DNA of 64,000 nt. Origin: Prevotellaceae bacterium (GTDB lineage Bacteria > Bacteroidota > Bacteroidia > Bacteroidales > Bacteroidaceae). A program made the position numbers and the translations under genes. The DNA lies in contig QAML01000103.1 of the NCBI GenBank assembly GCA_003150315.1, positions 27,718 to 91,717 of the forward strand, read 5' to 3'. Below the pieces are notes generated by a model, which was not told the origin of the DNA, did not search any database, and worked only from the letters and a program-made list of their open reading frames with translations. Numbering within the stretch: the first letter of the stretch is position 1; each line of letters begins with the position of its first letter. This document shows positions 7,975-16,597 of the stretch, piece after piece.

Positions 7975-9543
7975 ATGGAAAAATTAAAAGAACTTTATAC
8001 AGCCACGTATGGTGAGGCACCCAAAAGCGTTGAAAGACTTGAAGCTTCAGGAAGCAACAGGGTGTATTACCGATTGTGTGGCGATAAATGTCCCGAAGGA
8101 AGCGTTGTGGGAGTTGTGGGACAGTCGGCAGACGAGAATAATGCATTTATAAAGATTACGCAGCATTTCACACTCCGTAAACTTCCTGTTCCTCACATTT
8201 TCGCAGTGGCGAAAGACGGTATGAGATATCTTCAAACTGATCTTGGAAACCGCACTCTCTATGAAGCGTTGCAAAAAGGACGAAACGCGGGTGGGAGATA
8301 CACCGTAAAAGAAAGAAAACTTTTGGAGAGAACCATTGAAGCTCTTCCCGAACTTCAGTTCCGGGGAGCAAGAGGGCTTGATTTCTCATGCTGTTATCCG
8401 CAACCGGAATTTGATCGCACCGGCGTTTTGTTTGACATGTACTATTTCAAGTATTGTTTCCTGAAAGCCGTGAATATAGATTTTCACGAAATGAAACTTG
8501 AAGCCGCTTTCCAACTAATGGCAGACGAACTCACAGCCGAGCATAGCGAATCTTTTTTGTATCGCGATTTTCAGGCACGTAATGTTATGCTTTCGGATGA
8601 CGGGCGACCTTTCTTTATAGATTATCAAGGCGGACGCAGAGGTCCTTGCGAATATGATGTAGCTTCTTTCTTGTGGCAGGCATCGGCAAGATATTCCGAT
8701 TCGCTACGTAAGGAATTGGTTGCGAAATATGTGGCTTCTGCGCGTCATTATATTGATATTGACGAAAAACATTTCCGCAAACGTCTTCCTCTTTTCGTTC
8801 TTTTCAGATTGTTGCAGGTATTGGGTGCTTACGGTTTCCGTGGTTATTATGAGCGCAAGCCGCATTTCATTAATAGTATTCCTCCTGCCATTACCAATTT
8901 GCGCAATTTGCTTAACGAGGGTGCATGTCCTTATCCTTACCTCAACGAAATATTACTAAAAATATGCGCATTGCCGCAATTAGAAGAGCATAAACCCAGA
9001 GAATTCAAGCGGGACGACGGTTTCCGCGTGGCTACAACGAATGTTTATCCCGCTCACGAGGAAGATGGTCCTCCTACATATTCCAAATATGATGGTAAAG
9101 GAAAATTGGTTGTAAGGGTTTTCAGTTTTTCTTTCCACAAAGGTATTCCCGAAGACACCAGTGGAAACGGTGGCGGATATGTGTTTGATTGTCGCGGAAC
9201 TCACAATCCCGGGCGTTACGAACCCTATAAGAATCTTACGGGTCTCGATGAACCGGTCATCAGATTCCTAGAGGATGACGGCGAGATACTAAAATTCCTC
9301 GACAGTGTGTACAAACTTGCAGACTCGCACGTGATTCGCTACATGCAGCGCGGCTTTACCGACATAATGTTCTCGTTCGGATGTACGGGTGGTCAGCACC
9401 GCAGCGTTTATGGAGCGCAACATCTTGCCGAACATCTCAACAAGAAATTCGGCGTGGAAGTAAGAATATGCCACAGAGAGCAAAAAATAAATTCGGTATT
9501 GCCGGCAAATGATGGAAAATATGATGCAGCCAAAGCCCAATAG
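7975..9543 (+). CDS. Aminoglycoside-phosphotransferase-fold sugar kinase (AmgK-like) fused to RapZ C-terminal domain
   Basis: A 522-residue two-domain protein. The N-terminal part (about 1-340) is an APH/choline-kinase-fold phosphotransferase with the Brenner-type catalytic loop YRDFQARNVM (D198, N203) and metal motif FFIDYQGG (D216), as in AmgK-type N-acetylmuramate/N-acetylglucosamine 1-kinases. The C-terminal part (about 378-503) matches the C-terminal domain of RapZ: FSFHKGIPEDTSG, FDCRGTHNPG, LTGLDEPV and GCTGGQHRS (469-477). In E. coli that domain senses glucosamine-6-phosphate. The next gene is a MurU-like nucleotidyltransferase. The two together fit the AmgK-MurU salvage route from MurNAc to UDP-MurNAc. 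Control of the kinase by an amino-sugar phosphate is inference. Confidence 0.88.
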   Translation: MEKLKELYTATYGEAPKSVERLEASGSNRVYYRLCGDKCPEGSVVGVVGQSADENNAFIKITQHFTLRKLPVPHIFAVAKDGMRYLQTDLGNRTLYEALQKGRNAGGRYTVKERKLLERTIEALPELQFRGARGLDFSCCYPQPEFDRTGVLFDMYYFKYCFLKAVNIDFHEMKLEAAFQLMADELTAEHSESFLYRDFQARNVMLSDDGRPFFIDYQGGRRGPCEYDVASFLWQASARYSDSLRKELVAKYVASARHYIDIDEKHFRKRLPLFVLFRLLQVLGAYGFRGYYERKPHFINSIPPAITNLRNLLNEGACPYPYLNEILLKICALPQLEEHKPREFKRDDGFRVATTNVYPAHEEDGPPTYSKYDGKGKLVVRVFSFSFHKGIPEDTSGNGGGYVFDCRGTHNPGRYEPYKNLTGLDEPVIRFLEDDGEILKFLDSVYKLADSHVIRYMQRGFTDIMFSFGCTGGQHRSVYGAQHLAEHLNKKFGVEVRICHREQKINSVLPANDGKYDAAKAQ

Positions 9544-9544
9544 T

Positions 9545-10294
9545 ATGTCGTTGCGAAGAGCCATGGTCTTGGCGGCGGGTAAAGGTACTCGTCTCAAACC
9601 GCTTACCGACAGAATGCCCAAGGCTCTTGTTGAAGTGGGGGGAATGCCGCTTATCATGCGGCAGCTTCTGGACTTGAAAAAATTTGGATTCACTGATATT
9701 ACGGTGAATGTCCATCATTTTGCGGAGATGCTTTGCGATTATCTTGCCCAAAACAAACCTGACGGATTGCAGCTGCATATATCATCGGAGCGCGACAGAC
9801 TTCTCAATACCGGTGGTGCCATAAAGAAAGCCAAGGACGTATTGCTTGCCGATGATTACAGGTTTCCCGTATTGATTCACAATGTTGATATTGTAAGCAA
9901 TGTGGATTTGAATGATTTTTTCGGTAAATCCGTAAACTATGATGCCGCTCTGCTCGTGAGCAAGCGAAATTCCACGCGCCAACTCTATTTTGAACCCGAA
10001 ACAATGCGCTTGAAGGGCTGGCAGAACCTTGTAACGGGTGAAACGCGAAGCCCGTATCCTGACTTCTGTCCCGGGAATTGCGTCAATTATGCCTTTTCGG
10101 GCATACATGCTCTGTCGCCTCAAGCCATAAGAGCCATGGATTCGCAGCCGGATGAGTTTTCCATTATAGATTTCTACTTGCAAGAATGCGTCAGACTTGA
10201 AATTCATGGCGTTGTGTCCGATGATTTGCGTTTGCTTGACGTAGGAAAACTTGACACATTGCACGAAGCAGAAAAATTTATAAGAGAATTGTAA
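9545..10294 (+). CDS. MurU-like sugar-1-phosphate nucleotidyltransferase
   Basis: A nucleotidyltransferase of the NTP_transferase family. The signature AMVLAAGKGTRLKPLTD is followed by PKALVEVGGMPLI, giving the nucleotide-binding loop and a conserved Lys. HNVDIV marks the metal Asp region. Small size (about 249 residues) and no left-handed helix domain fit MurU/HddC-type enzymes rather than GlmU. The start is placed at 9545 (MSLRRAMVLAAG), which matches where homologues begin; in-frame ATGs at 9509, 9512, 9521 and 9524 would overlap the kinase gene by up to 35 bases and cannot be excluded. It probably converts MurNAc-1-phosphate to UDP-MurNAc, with the upstream kinase supplying the substrate. 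Confidence 0.87.
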   Translation: MSLRRAMVLAAGKGTRLKPLTDRMPKALVEVGGMPLIMRQLLDLKKFGFTDITVNVHHFAEMLCDYLAQNKPDGLQLHISSERDRLLNTGGAIKKAKDVLLADDYRFPVLIHNVDIVSNVDLNDFFGKSVNYDAALLVSKRNSTRQLYFEPETMRLKGWQNLVTGETRSPYPDFCPGNCVNYAFSGIHALSPQAIRAMDSQPDEFSIIDFYLQECVRLEIHGVVSDDLRLLDVGKLDTLHEAEKFIREL

Positions 10295-10440
10295 AATTGC
10301 AACCGTGGCAGGAATAAAAATCTTGCCGAATCTTTGTGTTGGTTTCAACAAACGGGAATTTATTTACCTCGTAAAAGACATTCTGGAAGCTGCAAAAAAT
10401 TACGACAAAAAGTATTTTGTATTTGCTGTTCGGCATGTCG

Positions 10441-10530
10441 TAAAAAACATAAGGCATATATTTTGAATTACGAGCCATATATTTTAAAATATGTGCCTTG
10501 TATTTTGAAATATATGCCTTATGTTTTTTG
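10441..10530. repeat. Modular palindromic element, copy 2
   Basis: Lies in the 543-base gap between the MurU-like gene and dnaN. It has two nested inverted repeats forming one continuous long-stem hairpin. The outer arms are AAACATAAGGCATATATTTT / GAAATATATGCCTTATGTTT. The inner arms are ACGAGCCATATATTTT / AAAATATGTGCCTTGT, with G-U-compatible differences. A T-run follows. The rest of the gap (10531-10756) shows nothing else I can support before the dnaN promoter. Confidence 0.88.
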
Positions 10531-10757
10531 TGTTTTGTATATCTTTGAGTAATAACAACTTACGAGGACGCAACTTTTCGCTTTTACAGCCCTGTCAATT
10601 ACCGTATAATTCGGGCATTTTACACTGCGTTTGGGCTCTTTTGCTTCGTGTTGAAATTATGTAGGCACACGGAATGGATATAATGAAATTAGTCTGTGAA
10701 AAAGTGTTGCAAAAATCATTGCGAAAGGCGATACAAATTTATGGCGGCAGGGTGGGG

Positions 10758-10785
10758 TTGTCTTGAAAGGAATTTGTTAACTTTG
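10758..10785 (+). promoter_or_regulatory. Promoter of the dnaN operon
   Basis: TTG at 10758-10760 and TAACTTTG at 10778-10785 are separated by 17 bases, fitting the Bacteroidetes -33/-7 pattern. The expected transcript start is about 45 bases before the dnaN ATG. Confidence 0.65.
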
Positions 10786-10837
10786 CAAGTGTGGCATAAT
10801 GCCCGAACAAAGGAAAAAATAAAAATAAGATATAGTC

Positions 10838-12022
10838 ATGAAATTCTCACTATCCAGCTCCGAACTTGCCGAACGTCTGCAGGCCATAGGCAAAGTGATA
10901 AACACAAAGAACCAAATGTCCATTCTCGATTGCTTCTTGTTTGAGGTGTCGGGAGATACACTGAAAATTACAGCTTCTGACAATGAAAATACATTGGTAA
11001 CAACGCTGAAAATAAACGAGGCGGGCGAAGATTTTCGTTTTGCAATCAATGCCAAAACTGTGCTCGATGCCGTTAAGGGGATACCCGAACAGCCTGTAAC
11101 TTTCAATGTGGACATGCAGAATTTCAATACAACGGTAAACTATCAGAACGGACATTTCTCGCTGGTTAGCCAGAATGCCGATGAATATCCCTCGTATACC
11201 GATTTCCCAGAAGACAGTGCCGAAATAAAAGTGGACTCTAAACTTTTGCTCGATTCCGTTGGACGTGCGCTTTTTGCCACTGCACCTACCGATAGTGCGC
11301 ATCCCGTAATGTCGGGCGTGCTTTTCGACATAACTCAAAAAGACGAGACAAATAACGAGGATGCAAATGTTTCTATCGTGGCAAGTGATGGCAGAAAACT
11401 CGAATATACCCGTTGGGCAAACGAGAACAATGTGCAGGCAGGACAATATGTACTTTCAAATAAACCCGCTTTGCTGCTTCGCTCGTTGCTTGCACGTGAA
11501 AGCGGAGAGATAACAATGCGTTTTGCAAAAGAGAAAGCCGAAGTGAGAATGAACACGTTTAGCATGACATGTCGCCTGATAGACGGAAAGTTCCCGGCAT
11601 ACAACAAAGTTGTTCCCAAAAACAATCCCAACCGTCTTACTGTGAATCGCATGGCGTTTATAAATATGTTGCGCCGCGTACTAGTGTTTTCCGATGCGGT
11701 GAGTTCTCTTGTGAAACTTCACATGGAGGCTGACCAACTTGTAACGAGCGTTCAGAATATAGACTATTCGCTGTCTGCAGAAGAAAGCATGATTTGCGAA
11801 TACGACGGAATGCCTATGAATATTGGCTTTAAGGGAACTACTCTCGTTGATTTCCTTAATAATATTGAATGTGAGAATATAGAATTCCAGATTGCAGATC
11901 AAAGTCGTGCCGTAATCATTGTTCCTTCTCCGCAACCAAATGCTGTGAAAGACGATGACGGCAACGCAAAGAGCAAGGAAGAAATCGTTATGTTGCTGAT
12001 GCCAAGCATCATAAACGACTGA
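10838..12022 (+). CDS. dnaN: DNA polymerase III subunit beta (sliding clamp)
   Basis: A 394-residue protein with three-domain clamp layout. The N-terminus MKFSLSSSELAERLQAIGKVI and the motif KLEYTRWA (within VASDGRKLEYTRW) are typical of DnaN. The C-terminal acidic insert DDDGNAKSKEEIVMLLMPS ends in the family's M-P-x-R-like tail, here MLLMPSIIND. It forms the ring that tethers the replicative polymerase to DNA. It is the first gene of the dnaN-exonuclease-coaBC-DUF4835-recN-TPR run, an arrangement usual in Bacteroidales and away from dnaA. A TAnnTTTG promoter precedes it. Confidence 0.96.
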   Translation: MKFSLSSSELAERLQAIGKVINTKNQMSILDCFLFEVSGDTLKITASDNENTLVTTLKINEAGEDFRFAINAKTVLDAVKGIPEQPVTFNVDMQNFNTTVNYQNGHFSLVSQNADEYPSYTDFPEDSAEIKVDSKLLLDSVGRALFATAPTDSAHPVMSGVLFDITQKDETNNEDANVSIVASDGRKLEYTRWANENNVQAGQYVLSNKPALLLRSLLARESGEITMRFAKEKAEVRMNTFSMTCRLIDGKFPAYNKVVPKNNPNRLTVNRMAFINMLRRVLVFSDAVSSLVKLHMEADQLVTSVQNIDYSLSAEESMICEYDGMPMNIGFKGTTLVDFLNNIECENIEFQIADQSRAVIIVPSPQPNAVKDDDGNAKSKEEIVMLLMPSIIND

Positions 12023-12044
12023 TGTAAGAATAAAAACAAAAGCA

Positions 12045-12815
12045 ATGAAACTGAATCTTAAAAAGCCCATTGTATTTTTTGATTTGGAGACTACGGGAGT
12101 AAGTGTGTCTCATGACAAAATAATAATGATTGGCTATATAAAGGTTTACCCTAACGGAAACGAGGAATCAAAAACGATATATGTCAATCCAGGAAGGCAT
12201 ATACCCGAGGAGTCTACAGCAATTCACCATATTACGGACGAAGATGTGAAAGATTGTCCGCAATTTAAGGAGATTGCAACGGATTTGGCAAAAGTGTTTG
12301 AGGGGTGCGACATAGCCGGTTTCAATTCAAACCATTTCGATGTGCCGATGTTGGTGGAGGAAATGCTTAACGCCGGTGTTGATTTCGACATAACCAAGAG
12401 CCGTCTCGTAGATGTTCAGAATATATATCATAAACTTGAACCGCGAACGCTTTCGGCTGCTTATAAATATTATTGCCACAAAGATTTGGAAGGCGCACAC
12501 TCGGCGGGAGACGACACAATGGCTACGTATGAAGTGATGAAAGCACAACTTGATATGTATCCCGAAGTTTTGAAGAACGACGTGGAGTTTCTTTCTGAAT
12601 TTTCGAGAATGAACAATAATATAGATCTTGCCGGACGTGTGGTTTACAATGATAAGCATGTGCCGGTATTCAATTTCGGCAAATATAAAGGGAAGCCTGT
12701 TGCAGATGTTCTTGCTAAAGATCCGGGATATTATGGCTGGATGATGCAAGGAGACTTTCCGCAAAACACAAAACAGGTGCTTACAAAGCTTCGTCTTCAA
12801 GCAAATGGCAAATAG
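12045..12815 (+). CDS. DnaQ-like 3'-5' exonuclease with C-terminal DUF3820-type segment
   Basis: A 256-residue DEDDh exonuclease. Exo I is FFDLETTGV (residues 10-18, D and E metal ligands), Exo II is IAGFNSNHFDVPML, and Exo III has the HSAGDDTMA segment (H and D). The last 55 residues (VPVFNFGKYKGKPVADVLAKD...GWMMQGDFP) resemble the small DUF3820 domain found behind exonucleases in this phylum. It lies 22 bases after dnaN and overlaps coaBC by 11 bases. Proofreading or repair next to the clamp gene is a reasonable inference; it is a stand-alone exonuclease, not fused to PolC. Confidence 0.92.
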   Translation: MKLNLKKPIVFFDLETTGVSVSHDKIIMIGYIKVYPNGNEESKTIYVNPGRHIPEESTAIHHITDEDVKDCPQFKEIATDLAKVFEGCDIAGFNSNHFDVPMLVEEMLNAGVDFDITKSRLVDVQNIYHKLEPRTLSAAYKYYCHKDLEGAHSAGDDTMATYEVMKAQLDMYPEVLKNDVEFLSEFSRMNNNIDLAGRVVYNDKHVPVFNFGKYKGKPVADVLAKDPGYYGWMMQGDFPQNTKQVLTKLRLQANGK

Positions 12816-14007
12816 TTCGTTAAAAGGGAAGCATATTGTACTTGGCGTAACAGGAAGTATCGCTGCCTATAAGTCTTGTCTTATTGCCCGCCTTTTAATA
12901 AAGGCGGGGGCGGAAGTTCTGACTGTTATGACTCCGGCCGCAAAGGAGTTCATAACACCGCTTACGCTTGCAACACTTACTAAGAAAGGAGTGGTAAGTG
13001 AGTTCTTTGACCGCAGGGACGGCTCGTGGAACAGCCATGTTTCGCTCGGACTTTGGGCGGATGCCATGCTTGTAGCTCCCGCCACGGCTTCTACGATAGC
13101 AAAATTTGCAAACGGTGTGGCCGACAATATGCTTGTAACCACTTATCTTTCCATGCGTGCGCCGGTTTTTATAGCTCCAGCCATGGATATGGATATGTTT
13201 GCCCATCCCTCCACACAGCAGAACCTGAAGAAATTAATGCAATACGGAAATAGAATAATAAGTCCTGAATCAGGGGAACTCGCGAGTGGTTTGGATGGCA
13301 AAGGACGTATGGAAGAACCGGAAAGGATAGTGGAATGCTTGGAAAGTTTCTTTTCGAAATCTCAAGATTTGGCAGGAAAAAAGATATTGATAACTGCCGG
13401 ACCAACTTATGAGAAAATAGACCCAGTAAGGTTCATTGGCAATTATTCTTCGGGCAAAATGGGATATGCTTTGGCTGAAGAATGTGCGGAAAGAGGTGCC
13501 GATGTAATATTGGTGAGCGGTCCGGTTTCTTTGCAAATGAACAATGCAAAGGTAAAGGTAGTGAAAGTTGAGAGTGCCGAAGAAATGTTTTCGGCTGCAG
13601 TGAATAATTTCTCCGATAGCAATGCTGCCATTCTTTGTGCAGCGGTTGCAGATTTTACTCCGAAACTCATGACCGATTCGAAAATAAAACGCGAGAAAGG
13701 TTGCATGGATTTGCAACTTGTTCCTACGCACGATATAGCAGCCGAACTTGGAAAACGTAAACGCGAAGGTCAAAAGCTTGTAGGTTTCGCACTTGAAACA
13801 GATAATGAGGAAGCGAATGCCTTGCACAAACTTGAAAAGAAGAATTTGGACTTTATAGTTTTGAATTCATTGAAAGATAAAGGTGCAGGCTTTGCTGTTG
13901 ACACTAACAAAATATCAATAATAAGCAAGACTTCCGTAAAGGAATATCCGTTGAAACCCAAAAGAGAAGTAGCACGAGATATTATAGATGCACTATGCTG
14001 TTTATAA
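12805..14007 (+). CDS. coaBC: Bifunctional phosphopantothenoylcysteine decarboxylase / phosphopantothenate-cysteine ligase
   Basis: A 400-residue fused CoaC-CoaB protein, the usual length. The CoaC flavoprotein half has GVTGSIAAYK (residues 11-20), the conserved HVSLGLWADAMLVAPATA with catalytic His, and the substrate clamp APAMDMDMF (the PxMNxxMW equivalent, with Asp for Asn). The CoaB half begins at about 190 with KKILITAGPTYEKIDPVRFI and GNYSSGKMGYALAEE, followed by AAVADF and the Lys-rich DSKIKREKG loop. It makes 4'-phosphopantetheine from phosphopantothenate and cysteine in coenzyme A synthesis. It overlaps both neighbours (11 bases upstream, 13 downstream). Confidence 0.95.
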   Translation: MANSSLKGKHIVLGVTGSIAAYKSCLIARLLIKAGAEVLTVMTPAAKEFITPLTLATLTKKGVVSEFFDRRDGSWNSHVSLGLWADAMLVAPATASTIAKFANGVADNMLVTTYLSMRAPVFIAPAMDMDMFAHPSTQQNLKKLMQYGNRIISPESGELASGLDGKGRMEEPERIVECLESFFSKSQDLAGKKILITAGPTYEKIDPVRFIGNYSSGKMGYALAEECAERGADVILVSGPVSLQMNNAKVKVVKVESAEEMFSAAVNNFSDSNAAILCAAVADFTPKLMTDSKIKREKGCMDLQLVPTHDIAAELGKRKREGQKLVGFALETDNEEANALHKLEKKNLDFIVLNSLKDKGAGFAVDTNKISIISKTSVKEYPLKPKREVARDIIDALCCL

Positions 14008-14903
14008 GAAGAATTTTATGGCTTGCGTTTTTTGCGTTTTGCTGCACAAAATCATTTGCGCAGGAACTTGATGCGCGCGTAACCGTGAATCACAGTAAGG
14101 TTCAGGGAACCAATACAAGCGTTTTTGATGATTTGGAAAAAAATATCACGGAGTTTCTGAACAACAGACGATGGACGAGACAGCAGTACGAAGAAAACGA
14201 AAGAATAAACTGTTCGTTCAATATTACGATAAATAAGTATGATGATGCTCGCGGATCTTTTACGGGCTCGTTGCTACTAATGGTAATACGTCCGGTTTAT
14301 AATTCTTCTTATACCACTGTGGAATATAGCGTAAAAGACGAAGACTTTGATTTCACATATCATGAGTTTGATAAACTTGAATTTCGCGTAGACCAAATAA
14401 ATAATGATTTGACAGCAATGCTCGGGTATTATGCTTATCTTATAATAGGTATAGATAATGACACAATGTCTCCCGAAGGTGGTACAACATCTCTGAAAAC
14501 TGCTCTTGATATTGCAAATTCAGCTCAAAACCTAAATGGAAAAGGGTGGAAGACTACAGGTTCTGACCATAATCGTTACGCAATTATAAACGATATGCTT
14601 GACGGAAGTATGGAACCTTTTAGGAAAATGCAATATACATATTATAGAGAGGGACTTGATGTTATGGCAGAGAATTCTGAAAATGGACGGAACAAGATTA
14701 GCGAAGCAATAAAACTTCTTGACGAAGCCCATAAAAATAAACGTCTCAGCAAACTTCCGCAACTTTTTACAGAATATAAGCGAGATGAACTGGTAAATAT
14801 ATATCAAGGTCAGGGAACATCGCAAGAAAAAGAACAGTTGTATAATATACTCTCCAATATAAACGCTTCATATAATACTTATTGGCGAAATCTTTCAAAA
14901 TAA
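13995..14903 (+). CDS. DUF4835 family exported protein
   Basis: A 302-residue protein with a signal peptide (MLFIRRILWLAFFAFCCTKSFA, cleavage expected before QELDAR). The mature part starts with ARVTVNHSKVQGTNTSVFDDLEKNITEFLNNRRWT, the recognisable DUF4835 opening. This family occurs almost only in Bacteroidetes and is regularly found between coaBC and recN, as here. No enzymatic motif is visible and its function is unknown. It overlaps coaBC by 13 bases and ends 3 bases before recN. Confidence 0.9.
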   Translation: MLFIRRILWLAFFAFCCTKSFAQELDARVTVNHSKVQGTNTSVFDDLEKNITEFLNNRRWTRQQYEENERINCSFNITINKYDDARGSFTGSLLLMVIRPVYNSSYTTVEYSVKDEDFDFTYHEFDKLEFRVDQINNDLTAMLGYYAYLIIGIDNDTMSPEGGTTSLKTALDIANSAQNLNGKGWKTTGSDHNRYAIINDMLDGSMEPFRKMQYTYYREGLDVMAENSENGRNKISEAIKLLDEAHKNKRLSKLPQLFTEYKRDELVNIYQGQGTSQEKEQLYNILSNINASYNTYWRNLSK

Positions 14904-14906
14904 TCA

Positions 14907-16571
14907 ATGCTCAAGAATCTCAAAATAAGTAAATATGCTCTCATTGATGAACTGAATATAGATTTTCATCAAGGTTTTTCTGTTATTACAGGTGAAACAG
15001 GAGCGGGTAAAAGTATTATTCTTGGTGCCATAGGTTTGATTTTAGGTGGAAGAGCCGATGCAAAATCAATAAAAGAAGGCGCGGACAAATGCGTAATCGA
15101 AGTGCTGTTTGAAGAAAAGAGTGCAAATCTGGCGAAATTCTTTGAAGAAAATGATTTTGATAATGAAGGAGACGAATGTATTGTTCGACGTGAGATTTTG
15201 AAGTCTGGGAAAAGCAGAGCATTTATTAATGATACTCCTGCAACTATTACGCAACTGAAAGAATTGGGGCAATATCTTGTCGACATTCATTCGCAACATC
15301 AGAATCTTCTTATTTCCGGTTCGGAATTTCAAATAGGTGTGCTTGATTCTGTGGCGAAAGATTCAAAAGAGTATGATGCGTATGTTTCTGCTTTTGAGAA
15401 ATACAAGCATAAGATTTCGGAACTTTCCAAACTGCGTAAAGAAATTTCTTCCCGACAAGAGGATGAGGATTATTTGCGCTATTCTTTACAGCAATTAGAG
15501 GCTGCGAACTTGAAAGAAAACGAACAGGAAGAACTTGAAAGAGAGCAGCAGTTACTTTCACACGCAGAAGAAATAACATCAGCTTTGTCTGAAACTTGTC
15601 TTGCCATGGACGGAGAAGAACAAGGTATAACCGACACTCTTTCGCGTTGTGCCGATAGTCTTTCTCGTATATCCAAATATCTTCCCGAGGCAGAATCTCT
15701 TTCGGAACGTCTGAACAGTGTTTGTATAGAATTGCGCGACATATATGATGAACTGCGAAACAAATCCGATAATGAAGATTATAATCCTTCTCGTTTGCAG
15801 GAGGTTGATGATCGTCTTTCGACAATATATGATTTGGAGCGTAAGTATCGTTTGGATTCTTTCGAAGAACTTTTGAAGAAGACAGAGGAACTTCGTTCTC
15901 AGCTTGAGGTTATAGAAGACAGCTCGGATATCTTGGAAAAGAAAGAAAAGGAGTGTGAAAAACTAAGGGAAGAGGTAACGGATAAAGCTTCAGTTCTAAC
16001 AGATAAACGTAAAAAGGCGAGTGAGAAACTAACAACAGAAATGCTGAAGCGATTGAAGCCGCTTGGTATGCCCGATGTAAAATTCTCTGTGGAAATAGAG
16101 CCTTTACCTAATCCCGAAATATCGGGAGCAGATAGCATTAAGTATCTATTCAATGCAAATAAAAGCGCGTCAAAGCGCGAGATAAGTGAAATAGCGTCTG
16201 GCGGTGAAATTGCAAGAATCATGCTTTGCCTTAAAGCAATTGTTTCCGAGGTTAAAGGCTTGCCAACAATTATTTTCGATGAGATAGATACAGGTGTTTC
16301 AGGAAGAATTGCAGAACAAATGGCGATTACCATGCAAAACATAAGCGCTAGCGGCACTCAGGTAATTTGCATAACGCATTTACCCCAAATAGCTGCCAAA
16401 GGTAATTATCATTATCTTGTTTACAAGAAAAACGAGAAGGGAATAACCAATTCAAAAATAGAAAAACTTACAGAGCAGGGCAGATTGGAAGAAATAGCAA
16501 AGATGTTGAGCGGAAGTGAAATTACGGATGCGGCACTTGAAAATGCCCGCGAACTATTGAATAATAAATAA
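14907..16571 (+). CDS. recN: DNA repair protein RecN
   Basis: A 554-residue SMC-like ATPase of normal RecN length. Walker A is GETGAGKS (29-36). A long Glu/Lys-rich coiled coil (about 155-370) is interrupted by the RecN hinge-like region. The signature is SGGEIARIMLCLKAI, Walker B is TIIFDEIDTGVSG, and the C-terminus has ITHLPQIAAKG. It acts in double-strand-break repair. It lies 3 bases after the DUF4835 gene, inside the dnaN operon. Confidence 0.96.
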   Translation: MLKNLKISKYALIDELNIDFHQGFSVITGETGAGKSIILGAIGLILGGRADAKSIKEGADKCVIEVLFEEKSANLAKFFEENDFDNEGDECIVRREILKSGKSRAFINDTPATITQLKELGQYLVDIHSQHQNLLISGSEFQIGVLDSVAKDSKEYDAYVSAFEKYKHKISELSKLRKEISSRQEDEDYLRYSLQQLEAANLKENEQEELEREQQLLSHAEEITSALSETCLAMDGEEQGITDTLSRCADSLSRISKYLPEAESLSERLNSVCIELRDIYDELRNKSDNEDYNPSRLQEVDDRLSTIYDLERKYRLDSFEELLKKTEELRSQLEVIEDSSDILEKKEKECEKLREEVTDKASVLTDKRKKASEKLTTEMLKRLKPLGMPDVKFSVEIEPLPNPEISGADSIKYLFNANKSASKREISEIASGGEIARIMLCLKAIVSEVKGLPTIIFDEIDTGVSGRIAEQMAITMQNISASGTQVICITHLPQIAAKGNYHYLVYKKNEKGITNSKIEKLTEQGRLEEIAKMLSGSEITDAALENARELLNNK

Positions 16572-16597
16572 ACGAATAACAAACGAAAAATATAATC

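Noticed and set aside
9509..9544. Upstream ATGs for the MurU-like gene
   Set aside because: Possible, but homologous proteins begin close to the AMVLAAGKGTRLK motif, so 9545 is preferred; kept as an uncertainty rather than a separate gene.
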